DNA of 64,000 nucleotides. It comes from Bacillus sp. EB600. Lineage in GTDB: Bacteria > Bacillota > Bacilli > Bacillales > Cytobacillaceae. The notes beneath the pieces are model-generated. The model worked only from the letters and a program-made list of their open reading frames with translations. It had not been told where the DNA came from and made no database searches. This document shows positions 1 to 8,321 of this stretch, one piece after another (the stretch's first letter is position 1; the number at the start of each line of letters is the position of its first letter). Both the position numbers and the translations under genes were made by a program. Location: assembly GCF_024494385.1 (NCBI RefSeq), contig NZ_JAEVLT010000002.1, positions 124,001-188,000 on the forward strand, given 5' to 3'.

Positions 1-448
1 TTGAGCGATTGTTGATTTTTCCTGTGGAAGTTATTCGATAATCATTACTATACGAAATAGGAATATCGCTAGGCACCTTTTCTATCGTTGTCTGCGCTGT
101 TGGCTGCTGCCCAAAAGACTGTTCAAAATTATTATATGGAATAACCTGACCTAATTGCATGGCTGCATCAACACCATTAAAGAAATCAGTTAGATTTGTT
201 GCTTGGCTGTAGACTGTATCAAGCTGTTTACTGATATCATTCATTCGGTAAGTTGCTCCAGATTCGGCAATATAATAAGTAGATTCGTAATTTCTTTCAA
301 CTGAGCTCATTTTCATGTTGCTGGTTGCAAGTGACAATATGCTTAATCCCATAACTGATAACACAATTAGCACTAATAAAACGACAACTAGGGCAATGCC
401 ATTTTCATTAGCTAGTATCTTTATTAGGTGAAGCTTTTGCTTCATCAT
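1..448 (-). CDS. PilX-like pilus assembly protein, N-terminal part (runs off window)
   Basis: This gene runs off the left edge, so only the first 149 residues are visible. It starts at one of two adjacent ATGs (448 or 445) behind an AGGTGG ribosome site that overlaps the stop of the upstream pilin gene. After a short leader ending in ANENG, the protein has a hydrophobic helix (IALVVVLLVLIVLSVMGLSI) and then a YYIAESGA segment. That arrangement is typical of PilX-type minor pilins, whose first transmembrane segment lacks the usual Glu+5. It is the third gene of a pilin-like operon read leftward. The rest of a type IV pilus cluster presumably lies outside the window. Role inferred: minor pilin or pilus assembly. 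Family call fairly sure, function not. Confidence 0.7.
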   Translation of the reverse strand, partial: MMKQKLHLIKILANENGIALVVVLLVLIVLSVMGLSILSLATSNMKMSSVERNYESTYYIAESGATYRMNDISKQLDTVYSQATNLTDFFNGVDAAMQLGQVIPYNNFEQSFGQQPTAQTTIEKVPSDIPISYSNDYRITSTGKINNRS

Positions 449-454
449 TCCCAC

Positions 455-871
455 CTAATTTCTTATAAAAATTGTAGTTGAAAGAGTGGTATGCGGGGCA
501 TTATTTGCGGATAAACCCTCAATGGTTATTGTAATTTGTTTGTTAGTCATTTGAATGTTAAATTGCTGTATGTTGGTGATTAATGGCTGATTGTTTTTAT
601 TAATCGTGTTGTTAACCAACTGGTATACATCCGTATTATTTATGGTCAATATATTATTGGTGACACTTACAGTGGACGCTTTTCTAATTTCTTTCGTAAT
701 GATATCTAAAGCTAGACTGACATTCTCTTGATTCTGAATTTCAGTTGTTTGAGTAGTAACCTGCTTTTGACCGAATAAATATACTGAAGAAGCGAGTAGC
801 AGGATAATTGATAGAAGAGCGGCTGCCGCCAATACTTCTACTAAAGTAACACCTTGTTCAGTTTTCATCAT
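455..871 (-). CDS. type IV prepilin-like protein with N-terminal methylation motif
   Basis: This is a 138-aa protein with a class III (prepilin) signal: a very short charged leader MMKTEQ, then G-VTLVE with the conserved Glu at +5. A hydrophobic helix of about 20 residues follows (LAAAALLSIILLLASSVYLF). Prepilin peptidase would cut after the Gly and methylate the new N terminus. The remaining 100 residues are Thr/Asn/Gln/Ile-rich, as in minor pilins of the PilW/GspJ type. It sits 12 nt after the preceding pilin gene, and its stop overlaps the ribosome site of the next one, so the three are co-transcribed. Two adjacent ATGs (871 and 868) are possible starts; GAGG spacing slightly favours 868. 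Confidence 0.72.
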   Translation of the reverse strand: MMKTEQGVTLVEVLAAAALLSIILLLASSVYLFGQKQVTTQTTEIQNQENVSLALDIITKEIRKASTVSVTNNILTINNTDVYQLVNNTINKNNQPLITNIQQFNIQMTNKQITITIEGLSANNAPHTTLSTTIFIRN

Positions 872-883
872 TTAACCTCAGCT

Positions 884-1348
884 CTATTTTTTCCAAGGTA
901 ATGCCAGCTCCATTTGGGCTTCCTCTTTTGTTTTTGTACTATCCTTGTAAACTTTTACTTTCGCAACAACGGACTGATTTCCACTGTCAGCATATATAAA
1001 CTGAACAGATATGTAGTGGCCATCGCTATTCTTTTCATAACAGGTACCGATGGAACAGCCGTTAACCACTTGATTGTACCCGTTATTTACCATTGGAACC
1101 GCTAAACTATCGATTGATGTTGAAGAGCTAATCAAATTTTCAATGGTTTCTATATTTGATTCGGCTAAATAGGTCGAACCAATGATATCTTCTGAAAAGC
1201 TATTAATACGGGATGATTGAACAAACATGGTGAGGAAAGAAAGAATTAATATAAAAAAGATCGTAATTGATGCTAAAATTTCGATTAATGTCAGACCTTT
1301 TTCCGTGAGAAAGTAAAAAGACACTTTCTTTCCTTTTATCCTTTGCAT
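884..1348 (-). CDS. type IV prepilin-like protein (PilV/GspI-like)
   Basis: This is a 154-aa prepilin. A 17-residue basic leader ends in TEKG, followed by LTLIE with Glu at +5, and then a hydrophobic helix ILASITIFFILILSFLTMF. This matches the N-terminal methylation motif of type II/IV pseudopilins, and the length and order fit PilV/GspI minor pilins. The ATG at 1348 is preceded by TTAGGAGTGAATAA, a good ribosome site. It is the first visible gene of the pilin operon, and the AT-rich gap upstream must hold its promoter. Two cysteines near residues 97-103 could form a disulfide in the exported domain. Role inferred: pilus, pseudopilus or DNA-uptake apparatus component. Confidence 0.72.
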   Translation of the reverse strand: MQRIKGKKVSFYFLTEKGLTLIEILASITIFFILILSFLTMFVQSSRINSFSEDIIGSTYLAESNIETIENLISSSTSIDSLAVPMVNNGYNQVVNGCSIGTCYEKNSDGHYISVQFIYADSGNQSVVAKVKVYKDSTKTKEEAQMELALPWKK

Positions 1349-1724
1349 TTATTCACTCCTAAAATAATCAACTAAACGATGGGATTTTTATTTTACAAAA
1401 TGAGAACTTCTCATATTTTTTTAGTTTAGCAGGCACATTATCTCTTTATAATTCGGAATATACCCACAAAAATTCCAAAATTTGAAATTTACCTCAATTA
1501 CCTAAAAATCACTCAAATTTTAAAATACACCGAAAAAGTCCCTTAAAAGGGGATAATACCTCATTATTCTTTACAAAAAACGAGATCAGGGAAAGCACCG
1601 ATTTTCTAGATAATTCTACAAAATACAACATACCTGTTTTATATTCTAACAATTTGTTACAGCTTCTAAAAGAACTATTTATTTACATTTCTTAGAAAAA
1701 AACTTTAGGCACAAGATAACATAC
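1349..1724. other. AT-rich intergenic region upstream of pilin operon
   Basis: No open frame worth calling is present here. The region is strongly AT-rich and must carry the promoter for the leftward pilin genes. The only clear structure is a perfect inverted repeat, ATGAGAA-C-TTCTCAT, at 1400-1414, about 50 nt upstream of the first pilin start. It could be an operator. I see no convincing -35/-10 pair. Confidence 0.5.
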
Positions 1725-1752
1725 AAAAAGGCTGATTCAACTGAATCAACCC
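1725..1752 (-). terminator. Rho-independent terminator of folC
   Basis: On the minus strand, GGTTGATTCA pairs with TGAATCAGCC over a 2-nt loop and is followed by five T residues. It lies 36 nt after the folC stop and ends the valS-folC transcript. Confidence 0.8.
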
Positions 1753-1787
1753 TTCCTTTCCAAACTTTCAAAATCAAATAGGCACTA

Positions 1788-3089
1788 CTAATAAATGGTT
1801 AGCAGCACGGACTTCACTTCCGAAATAAAGTAAAGCGAGCCTGTGATCACAAGAATGCTGTCTGCTGATAGATTATTTATTTCCTTGCGAATCACAGACT
1901 GCCAATCTTCATTCGCGAACTTATTCGCCGCCTTACTGATATTAAATAAAGTTTCAGCTGATGCAGCGCGCGGAAACTCAAACGAGACAAAGGTAATTTT
2001 ATCTGCCACTTCATCCAATTTACCGATCATTTTATCCAGCTTTTTATCCTTCATTGCGCAAAATATGATGTGGATTTCTCGGTCGTGATAGCGCTGATTT
2101 AGTTCATGGACGAGTGCTGTGATTCCTTCATCATTATGAGCGCCATCCAGCACTACTAACGGATTTTCAGAAACGACTTCAAATCGCCCTGGCCAATAGG
2201 CACTTGTTAAACCAGTTTTAATTTCCCCTTCGTCAAGCTTGTACAAGTGGTGCTCGTTTAAGTATAAGGCTGCCATCACTGCTAGTGCAGCATTTTCAGT
2301 CTGATGCTCGCCGATCATCGAAATCTCAATCTCTTCTAGAGTGCCTGAAGACAATTTTAAAGAGAAACGTTCCCCCTTCGGAAGCGACGTATGATTCTCA
2401 ACAGTAAAGTCCTTATTTATTTTAAACAGTGGTGCTTCCATTTTTTTAGCCTGTTTTTCAATTACCCCTAATGCATCCGGTCGTTTAACTGCTGTAAACA
2501 CAGGGGTACTCTGCTTGATAATTCCCGCTTTTTCAAAGGCAATTTCTTCATAAGTGTGCCCAAGAATATTGACATGATCAAGACCAATATTCGTTATAAT
2601 CGACAACATAGGTTGGATGATGTTCGTCGAGTCAAATCTGCCGCCGAGGCCAACTTCAAAGATAACGATGTCTACTGGGTGCATTTTTGCAAAATAATAA
2701 AAAGCCATCGCCGTGATTACTTCAAATTCGGTTGGTCCGCCGAGCTCGGTGCCGTCTAATTCATCTGCAAGCGGTCGAATGACGTTGGCTAATTGCAAAA
2801 GCTCCGCATCACTTATCGGTTTTCCATTCACGCTAATCCGTTCATTAAACTGTTCGATGTATGGGGAAGTAAAGGTGCCGACTGTGTAGCCGCCTGCCTG
2901 TAAAATCGAACGAAGAAAGGTGACGGTTGAGCCTTTACCATTTGTCCCACCGATATGAACGGCTTTAAGCTCCCTTTCTGGATTTGCTAATTTCTCCATC
3001 ATCCATTCCATTCGTTTTAAACCTGGTTTAATCCCTAATTTTAAACGGGCATGAATCCAATCCAGTACTTCTTCATATGTAGCAAACAT
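1788..3089 (-). CDS. folC: folylpolyglutamate synthase / dihydrofolate synthase
   Basis: FolC adds L-glutamate to reduced folates (and to dihydropteroate) in an ATP-dependent reaction in the cytoplasm. The protein is 433 aa with the start chosen here, which matches the family. It shows the Mur-ligase type P-loop HIGGTNGKGST near residue 44, the motif TSPYIEQFNERISVNG, and the C-terminal domain motif LVVLDGAHN. The open frame runs on upstream to 3278, but that part is read from the 52-bp repeat array and is spurious. The ATG at 3089 follows GGAGA and begins MFATYEEVLDWIH, a usual FolC N terminus. The gene follows valS as in B. subtilis. No independent promoter is evident, so expression probably depends on read-through from valS across the array. 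Confidence 0.95.
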   Translation of the reverse strand: MFATYEEVLDWIHARLKLGIKPGLKRMEWMMEKLANPERELKAVHIGGTNGKGSTVTFLRSILQAGGYTVGTFTSPYIEQFNERISVNGKPISDAELLQLANVIRPLADELDGTELGGPTEFEVITAMAFYYFAKMHPVDIVIFEVGLGGRFDSTNIIQPMLSIITNIGLDHVNILGHTYEEIAFEKAGIIKQSTPVFTAVKRPDALGVIEKQAKKMEAPLFKINKDFTVENHTSLPKGERFSLKLSSGTLEEIEISMIGEHQTENAALAVMAALYLNEHHLYKLDEGEIKTGLTSAYWPGRFEVVSENPLVVLDGAHNDEGITALVHELNQRYHDREIHIIFCAMKDKKLDKMIGKLDEVADKITFVSFEFPRAASAETLFNISKAANKFANEDWQSVIRKEINNLSADSILVITGSLYFISEVKSVLLTIY

Positions 3090-3149
3090 GTAAGTCCATC
3101 TCCAATTGTTTGATGAAAAAAACACGGTAAAGACGAATCCCTCAAAGCA

Positions 3150-3738
3150 GGAAAATTCCTGAATTGGGTAACATAAAAAGTTTCTCTGTGACCGAACTTG
3201 TGGGGAATTCCAGAGTAAGGTAACATAAAGGGCTTCTATGTGACCGAACTTGTGGGGAATTCCCGAATTGGGTAACATAAAAGGCGTCTATATGACCGAA
3301 CTTGTGGGAAGTTCCAGAGTAAGGTAACATAAAGGGCTTCTATGTGACCGAACTTGTGGGGAATTCCCGAATTGGGTAACATAAAAAGCTTCTATGTGAC
3401 CGAACTAGTGGGGAATTCCCTAATTGGGTAACATAAAGGGCTTCTATGTGACCGAACTTGTGGGGAATTCCCGAATTGGGTAACATAAAGGGCTTCTATG
3501 TGACCGAACTTGTGGGGAATTCCCGAATTGGGTAACATAAAGGGCTTCTATGTGACCGAACTTGTGGGGAATTCCCGAATTGGGTAACATAAAGAGCTTC
3601 TATGTGACCGAACTTGTGGGGAATTCCCGAATTGGGTAACATAAAGGGCTTCTATGTGACCGAAAAAGGCTTCTATGTGACCGAACTAGTGGAGAATTCC
3701 GGAGTAAGGTAACATAAAGAGCTTCTATGTAACTGAAC
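3150..3738. repeat. tandem array of eleven 52-bp repeats between valS and folC
   Basis: The core GTAACATAAAG recurs with TAAC at 3169, 3221, 3273, 3325, 3377, 3429, 3481, 3533, 3585, 3637 and 3710. Ten units are spaced exactly 52 bp apart. The last step is 73 bp because a 21-bp piece (CGAAAAAGGCTTCTATGTGAC, around 3661-3681) is duplicated. Each unit has two palindromic parts: GGTAACATA...TATGTGACC around the loop AAGGGCTTC, and GGGAATTCCC. Two unit subtypes exist, ending CCCGAATTGGG or CCAGAGTAAGG. Because 52 is not a multiple of 3, the array encodes frame-shifting nonsense peptides. It lies within the presumed valS-folC transcript. Function unknown. Confidence 0.97.
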
Positions 3739-3761
3739 AAGAGAAACGCCTTTACTCAACA

Positions 3762-6404
3762 TTAACCCCTTAATTCACTAATCCGTGCTTCAACAACAGC
3801 TCTCTTTTCAAGATAATCCTGTTCCTTGGCACGTTCTTCAGCAATGACATTTTCTGGTGCTTTTTTGACGAAGCCCTCATTGCTCAGTTTCTTTTGAACG
3901 CGTTCTACTTCTTTATCTAATTTACCTTTTTCCTTTTCAAGGCGGGCAATCTCTTCGTCAATGTTAATCAAGCCTGCAATCGGGAGAATAATCTCTAAAC
4001 CGGTGATGACGGCAGTCATTGCTTTATCCGGTGTCTCCAAGTTTGTGCCCATTTCCAATTCTTCCGGATTACAAAAACGCTCAATATAGGCACGATTCTT
4101 TTCAACCACTTTCAATATGGCGTCATCCTTCACCTTAACAAGCATTTTGATTTTCTTGCTCATTGGCGTATTCACTTCAGCACGAATGTTGCGGACAGAT
4201 CGAATCATTTCCGTCAACAGCTTCATTTCTGACGCTGCCTGCTCATCTGTAAACTCGGGAACAACAACCGGCCAGCTGGCAACGGTAATTGATTCTCCTT
4301 GGTGTGGAAGGTTTTGCCAGATCTCTTCCGTAATAAACGGCATAAACGGATGAAGCAATCTCATCGTTTGATCCAACACATAAGCGAGGATTGAACGAGT
4401 CGTTTTCTTTGCAGTTTCATCTTCCCCGTACAATGGCAGCTTCGCCATTTCAATATACCAGTCACAGAAGTCATCCCAGATAAAGTTATAAAGGGCACGG
4501 CCGACTTCCCCAAATTCATATTTCTCAGAAAGTCTTGTTACATGTTCAATCGTCTCATTTAGTCTGGTTAAAATCCATTTATCGGCAACAGACTTTTCAC
4601 CGTTTAAATCGATTTCTTCGTACTGAAGGCCATCCATATTCATCAAGGCAAACCGGGAAGCATTCCAAATCTTATTGGCAAAATTCCAGGTCGCTTCAAC
4701 CTTCTCTGTGGTATAACGTAAATCCTGACCTGGTGAGCTGCCTGTAGATAGGAAGTATCTCAAGGCATCGGCGCCATATTGATCAATGACATCCATTGGA
4801 TCAACGCCATTGCCAAGCGACTTACTCATCTTACGGCCCTGTGCATCACGAACTAGACCATGGATTAACACGTCTTTAAACGGACGTTCACCGGTAAATT
4901 CAAGGCTTTGGAAAATCATTCTTGATACCCAGAAGAAAATGATATCGTAGCCGGTAACAAGAGCATCTGTCGAAAAATAACGTTTAAACTCTGCGGATTC
5001 CTTATCTGGCCAGCCTAGAGTCGAAAATGGCCAAAGGGCTGAACTGAACCACGTATCTAATACATCTGTATCCTGCTCCCAATTTTCGATATCGGCTGGA
5101 GGCTCATGATCAACATAAACTTCACCAGTTTCCTTATGATACCAAGCAGGGATGCGATGCCCCCACCAAAGCTGGCGGGAAATACACCAATCGCGGATAT
5201 TTTCCATCCAGTGCAAATACGTTTTTTCAAACCGATCTGGAACAAAGTTCACTTTCCCTTCGTTTTGTTGGAGTGCAATTGCCTGGTCTGCGAGCGGCTG
5301 CATTTTTACAAACCACTGCGTTGATAAATAAGGCTCAACAACAGCCCCGCTCCGTTCGGAATGGCCGACAGAGTGCATGTGATCTTCGATTTTGAATAAA
5401 ATACCCATATCCTGAAGGTCTTTCACAATCTGCTTGCGGCATTCAAACCGATCAAGTCCCTGGTATTTTCCAGTCTTTTCATTCATCGTTCCGTCTTCGT
5501 TCATCACAAGAATCCGTTCTAGATTGTGACGGTTGCCCACCTCAAAGTCGTTAGGGTCGTGTGCAGGGGTTATTTTTACAGCCCCAGACCCAAAGTCCAT
5601 ATCAACATATTCATCCGCAACGATCGGGATTTCACGGCCGACAATTGGCAGGATCACTGTTTTGCCAATCAGGTGCTGATAACGCTCATCCTTAGGATGG
5701 ACGGCAACCGCACTATCACCTAGCATTGTTTCCGGCCGAGTTGTGGCGACTTCAATGCTGCCAGAACCGTCGGCAAGCGGATAATTCATATGATAAAATG
5801 CCCCTTGAACATCCTTATAGATAACTTCAATATCGGAAATTGCTGTTTTTGTGGCCGGGTCCCAGTTGATGATATATTCACCACGATAGATAAGGCCTTT
5901 TTTATATAATGTAACAAATACTTCACGGACTGCTGCCGATAATCCTTCATCAAGGGTAAAACGCTCACGACTGTAATCAAGCCCTAAGCCAAGCTTAGCC
6001 CATTGCATGCGGATATGGGATGCATATTCTTCCTTCCATTTCCATGTTTCCTCAACGAACTTTTCTCTGCCTAGATCATAACGGCTTTTCCCTTCGCTGC
6101 GGAGCTTCGCTTCGACTTTTGCCTGCGTCGCAATCCCAGCATGATCCATTCCCGGAAGCCAGAGAACATCAAAGCCCTGCATCCGCTTCATTCTTGTAAT
6201 GATGTCTTGTAATGTCGTATCCCAAGCATGACCAAGGTGCAATTTACCGGTAACATTTGGGGGCGGAATGACAACTGTATAAGGCTGTTTATCAGCATCG
6301 TCCTTCGCTTCAAAAAACTTGCCTGCAAGCCACCAATCATAGCGCCCCTTTTCGATCGTTTTCGGGTCATATTTTGTCGGCATTGTTACATCCTTTGTAT
6401 CCAT
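3762..6404 (-). CDS. valS: valine--tRNA ligase
   Basis: ValS charges tRNA-Val and edits misactivated threonine. The protein is 880 aa, the usual length for Bacillus. The class I signature is present as [17 protein letters not shown] near residue 48 (HIGH variant HLGH), and the KMSKS loop as [11 protein letters not shown] near residue 525. The CP1 editing domain lies between them ([11 protein letters not shown]). The anticodon-binding domain follows, and the C terminus is a coiled coil rich in Glu/Lys ([20 protein letters not shown]). The ATG at 6404 follows AGGAGGAG with a 7-nt spacer. Expression is controlled by a Val T-box leader upstream. Downstream it is separated from folC only by the repeat array, with no terminator seen between. 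Confidence 0.98.
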   Translation of the reverse strand: MDTKDVTMPTKYDPKTIEKGRYDWWLAGKFFEAKDDADKQPYTVVIPPPNVTGKLHLGHAWDTTLQDIITRMKRMQGFDVLWLPGMDHAGIATQAKVEAKLRSEGKSRYDLGREKFVEETWKWKEEYASHIRMQWAKLGLGLDYSRERFTLDEGLSAAVREVFVTLYKKGLIYRGEYIINWDPATKTAISDIEVIYKDVQGAFYHMNYPLADGSGSIEVATTRPETMLGDSAVAVHPKDERYQHLIGKTVILPIVGREIPIVADEYVDMDFGSGAVKITPAHDPNDFEVGNRHNLERILVMNEDGTMNEKTGKYQGLDRFECRKQIVKDLQDMGILFKIEDHMHSVGHSERSGAVVEPYLSTQWFVKMQPLADQAIALQQNEGKVNFVPDRFEKTYLHWMENIRDWCISRQLWWGHRIPAWYHKETGEVYVDHEPPADIENWEQDTDVLDTWFSSALWPFSTLGWPDKESAEFKRYFSTDALVTGYDIIFFWVSRMIFQSLEFTGERPFKDVLIHGLVRDAQGRKMSKSLGNGVDPMDVIDQYGADALRYFLSTGSSPGQDLRYTTEKVEATWNFANKIWNASRFALMNMDGLQYEEIDLNGEKSVADKWILTRLNETIEHVTRLSEKYEFGEVGRALYNFIWDDFCDWYIEMAKLPLYGEDETAKKTTRSILAYVLDQTMRLLHPFMPFITEEIWQNLPHQGESITVASWPVVVPEFTDEQAASEMKLLTEMIRSVRNIRAEVNTPMSKKIKMLVKVKDDAILKVVEKNRAYIERFCNPEELEMGTNLETPDKAMTAVITGLEIILPIAGLINIDEEIARLEKEKGKLDKEVERVQKKLSNEGFVKKAPENVIAEERAKEQDYLEKRAVVEARISELRG

Positions 6405-6513
6405 AAAAAAACTCCTCCTATTTCATTTCAAATAAAGGCGGTGTGAGCAGACCTAGCAAAATGTATTTTATCCTGATCTGCTTTTGCGGCGCTCCGCCCC
6501 TTTTCCACAAATA

Positions 6514-6768
6514 AAAAAACTCCATGCGTCATAAAAGGACGAATGGAGTTTGCATCGCGGTACCACCTTTTTTCCAATCAAATGTACGATTGGCTCTTCA
6601 TTGAATAACGGATTTCATCCGTCTTCCACTACTAGGATCAAATCCGTTGGCGGAAGAAGCTCAAGGGTGACGTTCCAATGTTCTGCTTAGGAAATCTTCC
6701 AGCTGTTGATTTCCCTCTCTTAAAGCAGGCGGGCATTGTACTCTTCCCTATCAGTGCTTTATGTTTAT
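6514..6768 (-). promoter_or_regulatory. T-box leader of valS (Val, GTC specifier)
   Basis: The minus strand shows the canonical T-box GGTGGTACCGCG (plus-strand 6557-6568), followed by a terminator hairpin, AAACTCCAT / ATGGAGTTT with seven Ts (6517-6551). Stem I is recognisable from GATAGGGAAGAGTA and ends at GGAACGTCACC. The specifier triplet there is GTC (6669-6671), a valine codon. Uncharged tRNA-Val pairs with the specifier and T-box to favour the antiterminator. This is established for the family; the triplet match to valS supports it here. Confidence 0.95.
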
Positions 6769-6774
6769 ATGTAC

Positions 6775-6843
6775 TTTGAGAAATGTCTAGCACGTGCCCC
6801 AGCAACGAGTATACTTCGCTAAACAGGCGCTTATGCTTTTCTT
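6775..6843 (+). repeat. dispersed modular repeat, copy A (valS leader)
   Basis: This copy carries the conserved left end CTTTGAGAAATGTCTAGC and right end TTCGCTAAACAGGCGCTTATG with a short, diverged middle. It lies between the candidate valS promoter and the T-box, so it would be transcribed as part of the leader. See the other copies at 17972, 21321, 23170, 37628, 42696, 51769, 57817, 61957 and 63581. Confidence 0.8.
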
Positions 6844-6848
6844 TTAAT

Positions 6849-6878
6849 ATACTATCGAAAAAAGGGGAATCTCGTCAA
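6849..6878 (-). promoter_or_regulatory. candidate sigA promoter of valS
   Basis: On the minus strand, TTGACG (6873-6878) and TAGTAT (6849-6854) are separated by 18 bp. It is the best pair upstream of the T-box. The -10 is only 4/6, so the call is moderate. Confidence 0.45.
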
Positions 6879-6993
6879 TAATGATACCCAATTTTTTAAT
6901 AAATTATTCACGGAGGAGGAAATGGTGTGTACACACAAATGGAGGAATATACATAAACTAATCTGGTAAAAGAGCTAAGAAGAGGTGGTTTTA

Positions 6994-7185
6994 GTGAAAA
7001 GGAGATTTAACAAGTACACCATGCCTGTCTGGTTCCAAAATCTTAAACGTATATTCGGACAGTTTGTTATTCCGATATGTGTTTTCCAAGGAATTCGGAC
7101 AATTTTTCTGCCCACAGTTTTTGATGTATTATTATTTACTTTTCTGATTTTATTGGCACTCGCCATTTACCTTGAAATTATTTAA
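6994..7185 (+). CDS. small hydrophobic membrane protein of unknown function
   Basis: This is a 63-aa protein on the plus strand, divergent from valS and convergent with ysxE. An AGAGGTGG ribosome site precedes the GTG at 6994; the GTG at 6985 overlaps that site and is less likely. The N-terminal half is basic (KRRFNKYTMPVWFQNLKRIFGQ). The C-terminal half is a hydrophobic membrane segment (VLLFTFLILLALAIYLEII). A terminator-like hairpin follows directly. The place matches a small gene called yszA in B. subtilis as I remember it, but I cannot confirm homology. The clean start signal, the membrane pattern and the following hairpin make a real gene likely. Confidence 0.6.
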   Translation: MKRRFNKYTMPVWFQNLKRIFGQFVIPICVFQGIRTIFLPTVFDVLLFTFLILLALAIYLEII

Positions 7186-7222
7186 GGAGCCCTCTCCAAG
7201 TTAGGATTCGGGGGCTCCTTCT
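7184..7222 (+). terminator. terminator after small membrane gene, overlapping ysxE 3' end
   Basis: AAGGAGCCC (7184-7192) pairs with GGGGGCTCCTT (7212-7222) around a loop of about 20 nt, followed by CTTTTG. The right arm lies within the last ysxE codons (KEGAPES), so the hairpin probably serves both convergent genes. Confidence 0.6.
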
Positions 7223-8256
7223 TTTGCTTGTTGCTCTGATAGTTGACTTGATGGTTGGCTGCTTTCTGCAAATTTCATTGCTACATATTCAGTATTCTTA
7301 AGATGCCAATATCTTCGCTGCAGCTGTTTTACAAATTTCAATTCATTTCGCTTATTTGGTTCTTTGTGGTAATAATTTTCGACGATTTGAATTATCTGGA
7401 CTGGATAGGCAAGATAGCTTAGAAACAGCAATTTCTCATCAGGCTTAAAGGGAAAGTATCGATTATAGTGATGAATCCAGTCAATACATTCGTCATCTCG
7501 TTTTGGGCGGGTATTTAAGGTACGTGATAAAAACGGTAAAATATCTTGGATCGGTGAACCATACCCTGCCTGTTCAAAATTGGTAAAATAACCATAGCCC
7601 CGCTCATCATATAAAAAGTGCTCACTCGATACTTTCCCATGATTGACCACGGTTCTAGCTTTCTCCTGTTCCTTTGTACTTTCAAACCATTCTTCAAATT
7701 TATCTTTTGAAAACCGAAGCGCTTGACCAATTTCGTTAAAGTAGAGACAAAATAATAGTTCAAAAGGTGACATATACATTTTTTTTTCGCATTCTTCTAC
7801 AAATCCATCTAAAAATTCCTGGTTTTTTTCCAACTGGCGAATTGTTTTCTCATAGTGCTCTGTTCTTTCTTCCTTTTTAACATTGATTTCCTTTGCACTT
7901 AAGGTATGAAGCCTGGCTAATTCGCGAAAAAGCTGCCTGTGCCTTTCATTTCGTGTTTCATTCAACTCATTTGGAAGCCACGGCATTAAATAATATAAGT
8001 CCCTTTCATGAAGAATGGCATATCTGCCGTCAGCCGTTGGATAAATAGGGACAATCCGATTGTAGCCCTTTTGATAAAGAGTATGAACATGCCGAATAAA
8101 ATCGGTCCCTGAGTGCGGCACTATTTTTTTTAGGGCAAATGTTCCCTTCCGTGAGTAAATCTTTCGAACCTTCCCAAAATCCTCAACAAAATAGGGTTCA
8201 ATTTGATAATGATCAAGAATCGGGCTAAGTGCAGCCAACCGATTAGAGTCAATCAT
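7201..8256 (-). CDS. ysxE: CotS-family spore coat protein YsxE
   Basis: YsxE is a spore coat associated protein of the CotS/YutH aminoglycoside-phosphotransferase-like family. This one is 351 aa, close to the family length. Family-like features are the N-terminal nucleotide-lobe pattern (KIYSRKGTFALKKI near residue 30) and a later kinase-like segment VNHGKVSSEHFLYDERG, a degenerate catalytic loop where the usual H-x-D-x-x-x-x-N is altered. It is therefore probably a pseudokinase-type coat protein. The ATG at 8256 follows GGAGATGAGTTTTC. It lies 65 nt after spoVID, the same partner as in B. subtilis, with a hairpin between them. Assignment rests on sequence pattern and synteny. Confidence 0.85.
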   Translation of the reverse strand: MIDSNRLAALSPILDHYQIEPYFVEDFGKVRKIYSRKGTFALKKIVPHSGTDFIRHVHTLYQKGYNRIVPIYPTADGRYAILHERDLYYLMPWLPNELNETRNERHRQLFRELARLHTLSAKEINVKKEERTEHYEKTIRQLEKNQEFLDGFVEECEKKMYMSPFELLFCLYFNEIGQALRFSKDKFEEWFESTKEQEKARTVVNHGKVSSEHFLYDERGYGYFTNFEQAGYGSPIQDILPFLSRTLNTRPKRDDECIDWIHHYNRYFPFKPDEKLLFLSYLAYPVQIIQIVENYYHKEPNKRNELKFVKQLQRRYWHLKNTEYVAMKFAESSQPSSQLSEQQAKEGAPES

Positions 8257-8270
8257 GAAAACTCATCTCC

Positions 8271-8306
8271 AAAAAGAACGGTGAGCAGGCATGAAGCCCG
8301 CTCACC
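8271..8306 (-). terminator. hairpin terminator between spoVID and ysxE
   Basis: On the minus strand, GGTGAGCGGGC pairs with GCCTGCTCACC around TTCAT and is followed by GTTCTTTTT. The U-tract runs into the ysxE ribosome site, so it may attenuate rather than fully end transcription between the two coat genes. Confidence 0.65.
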
Positions 8307-8321
8307 AGACTTCTACTTAAA

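Noticed and set aside
3041..3330. Short frames and the N-terminal extension of folC with peptides like MLPNSGIPHKFGH
   Set aside because: They are translations of the 52-bp tandem array. The unit is not a multiple of 3, so frames break from copy to copy, and there is no start signal. FolC starts at 3089.
3150..3738. Array considered as a CRISPR
   Set aside because: The whole 52-bp unit is conserved with no unique spacers and no cas genes are nearby. It is a plain tandem repeat.
7515..7763. Frames overlapping ysxE, spoVID, valS and other large genes in other phases
   Set aside because: They lie wholly inside well-supported genes, lack ribosome sites and show no protein family pattern.
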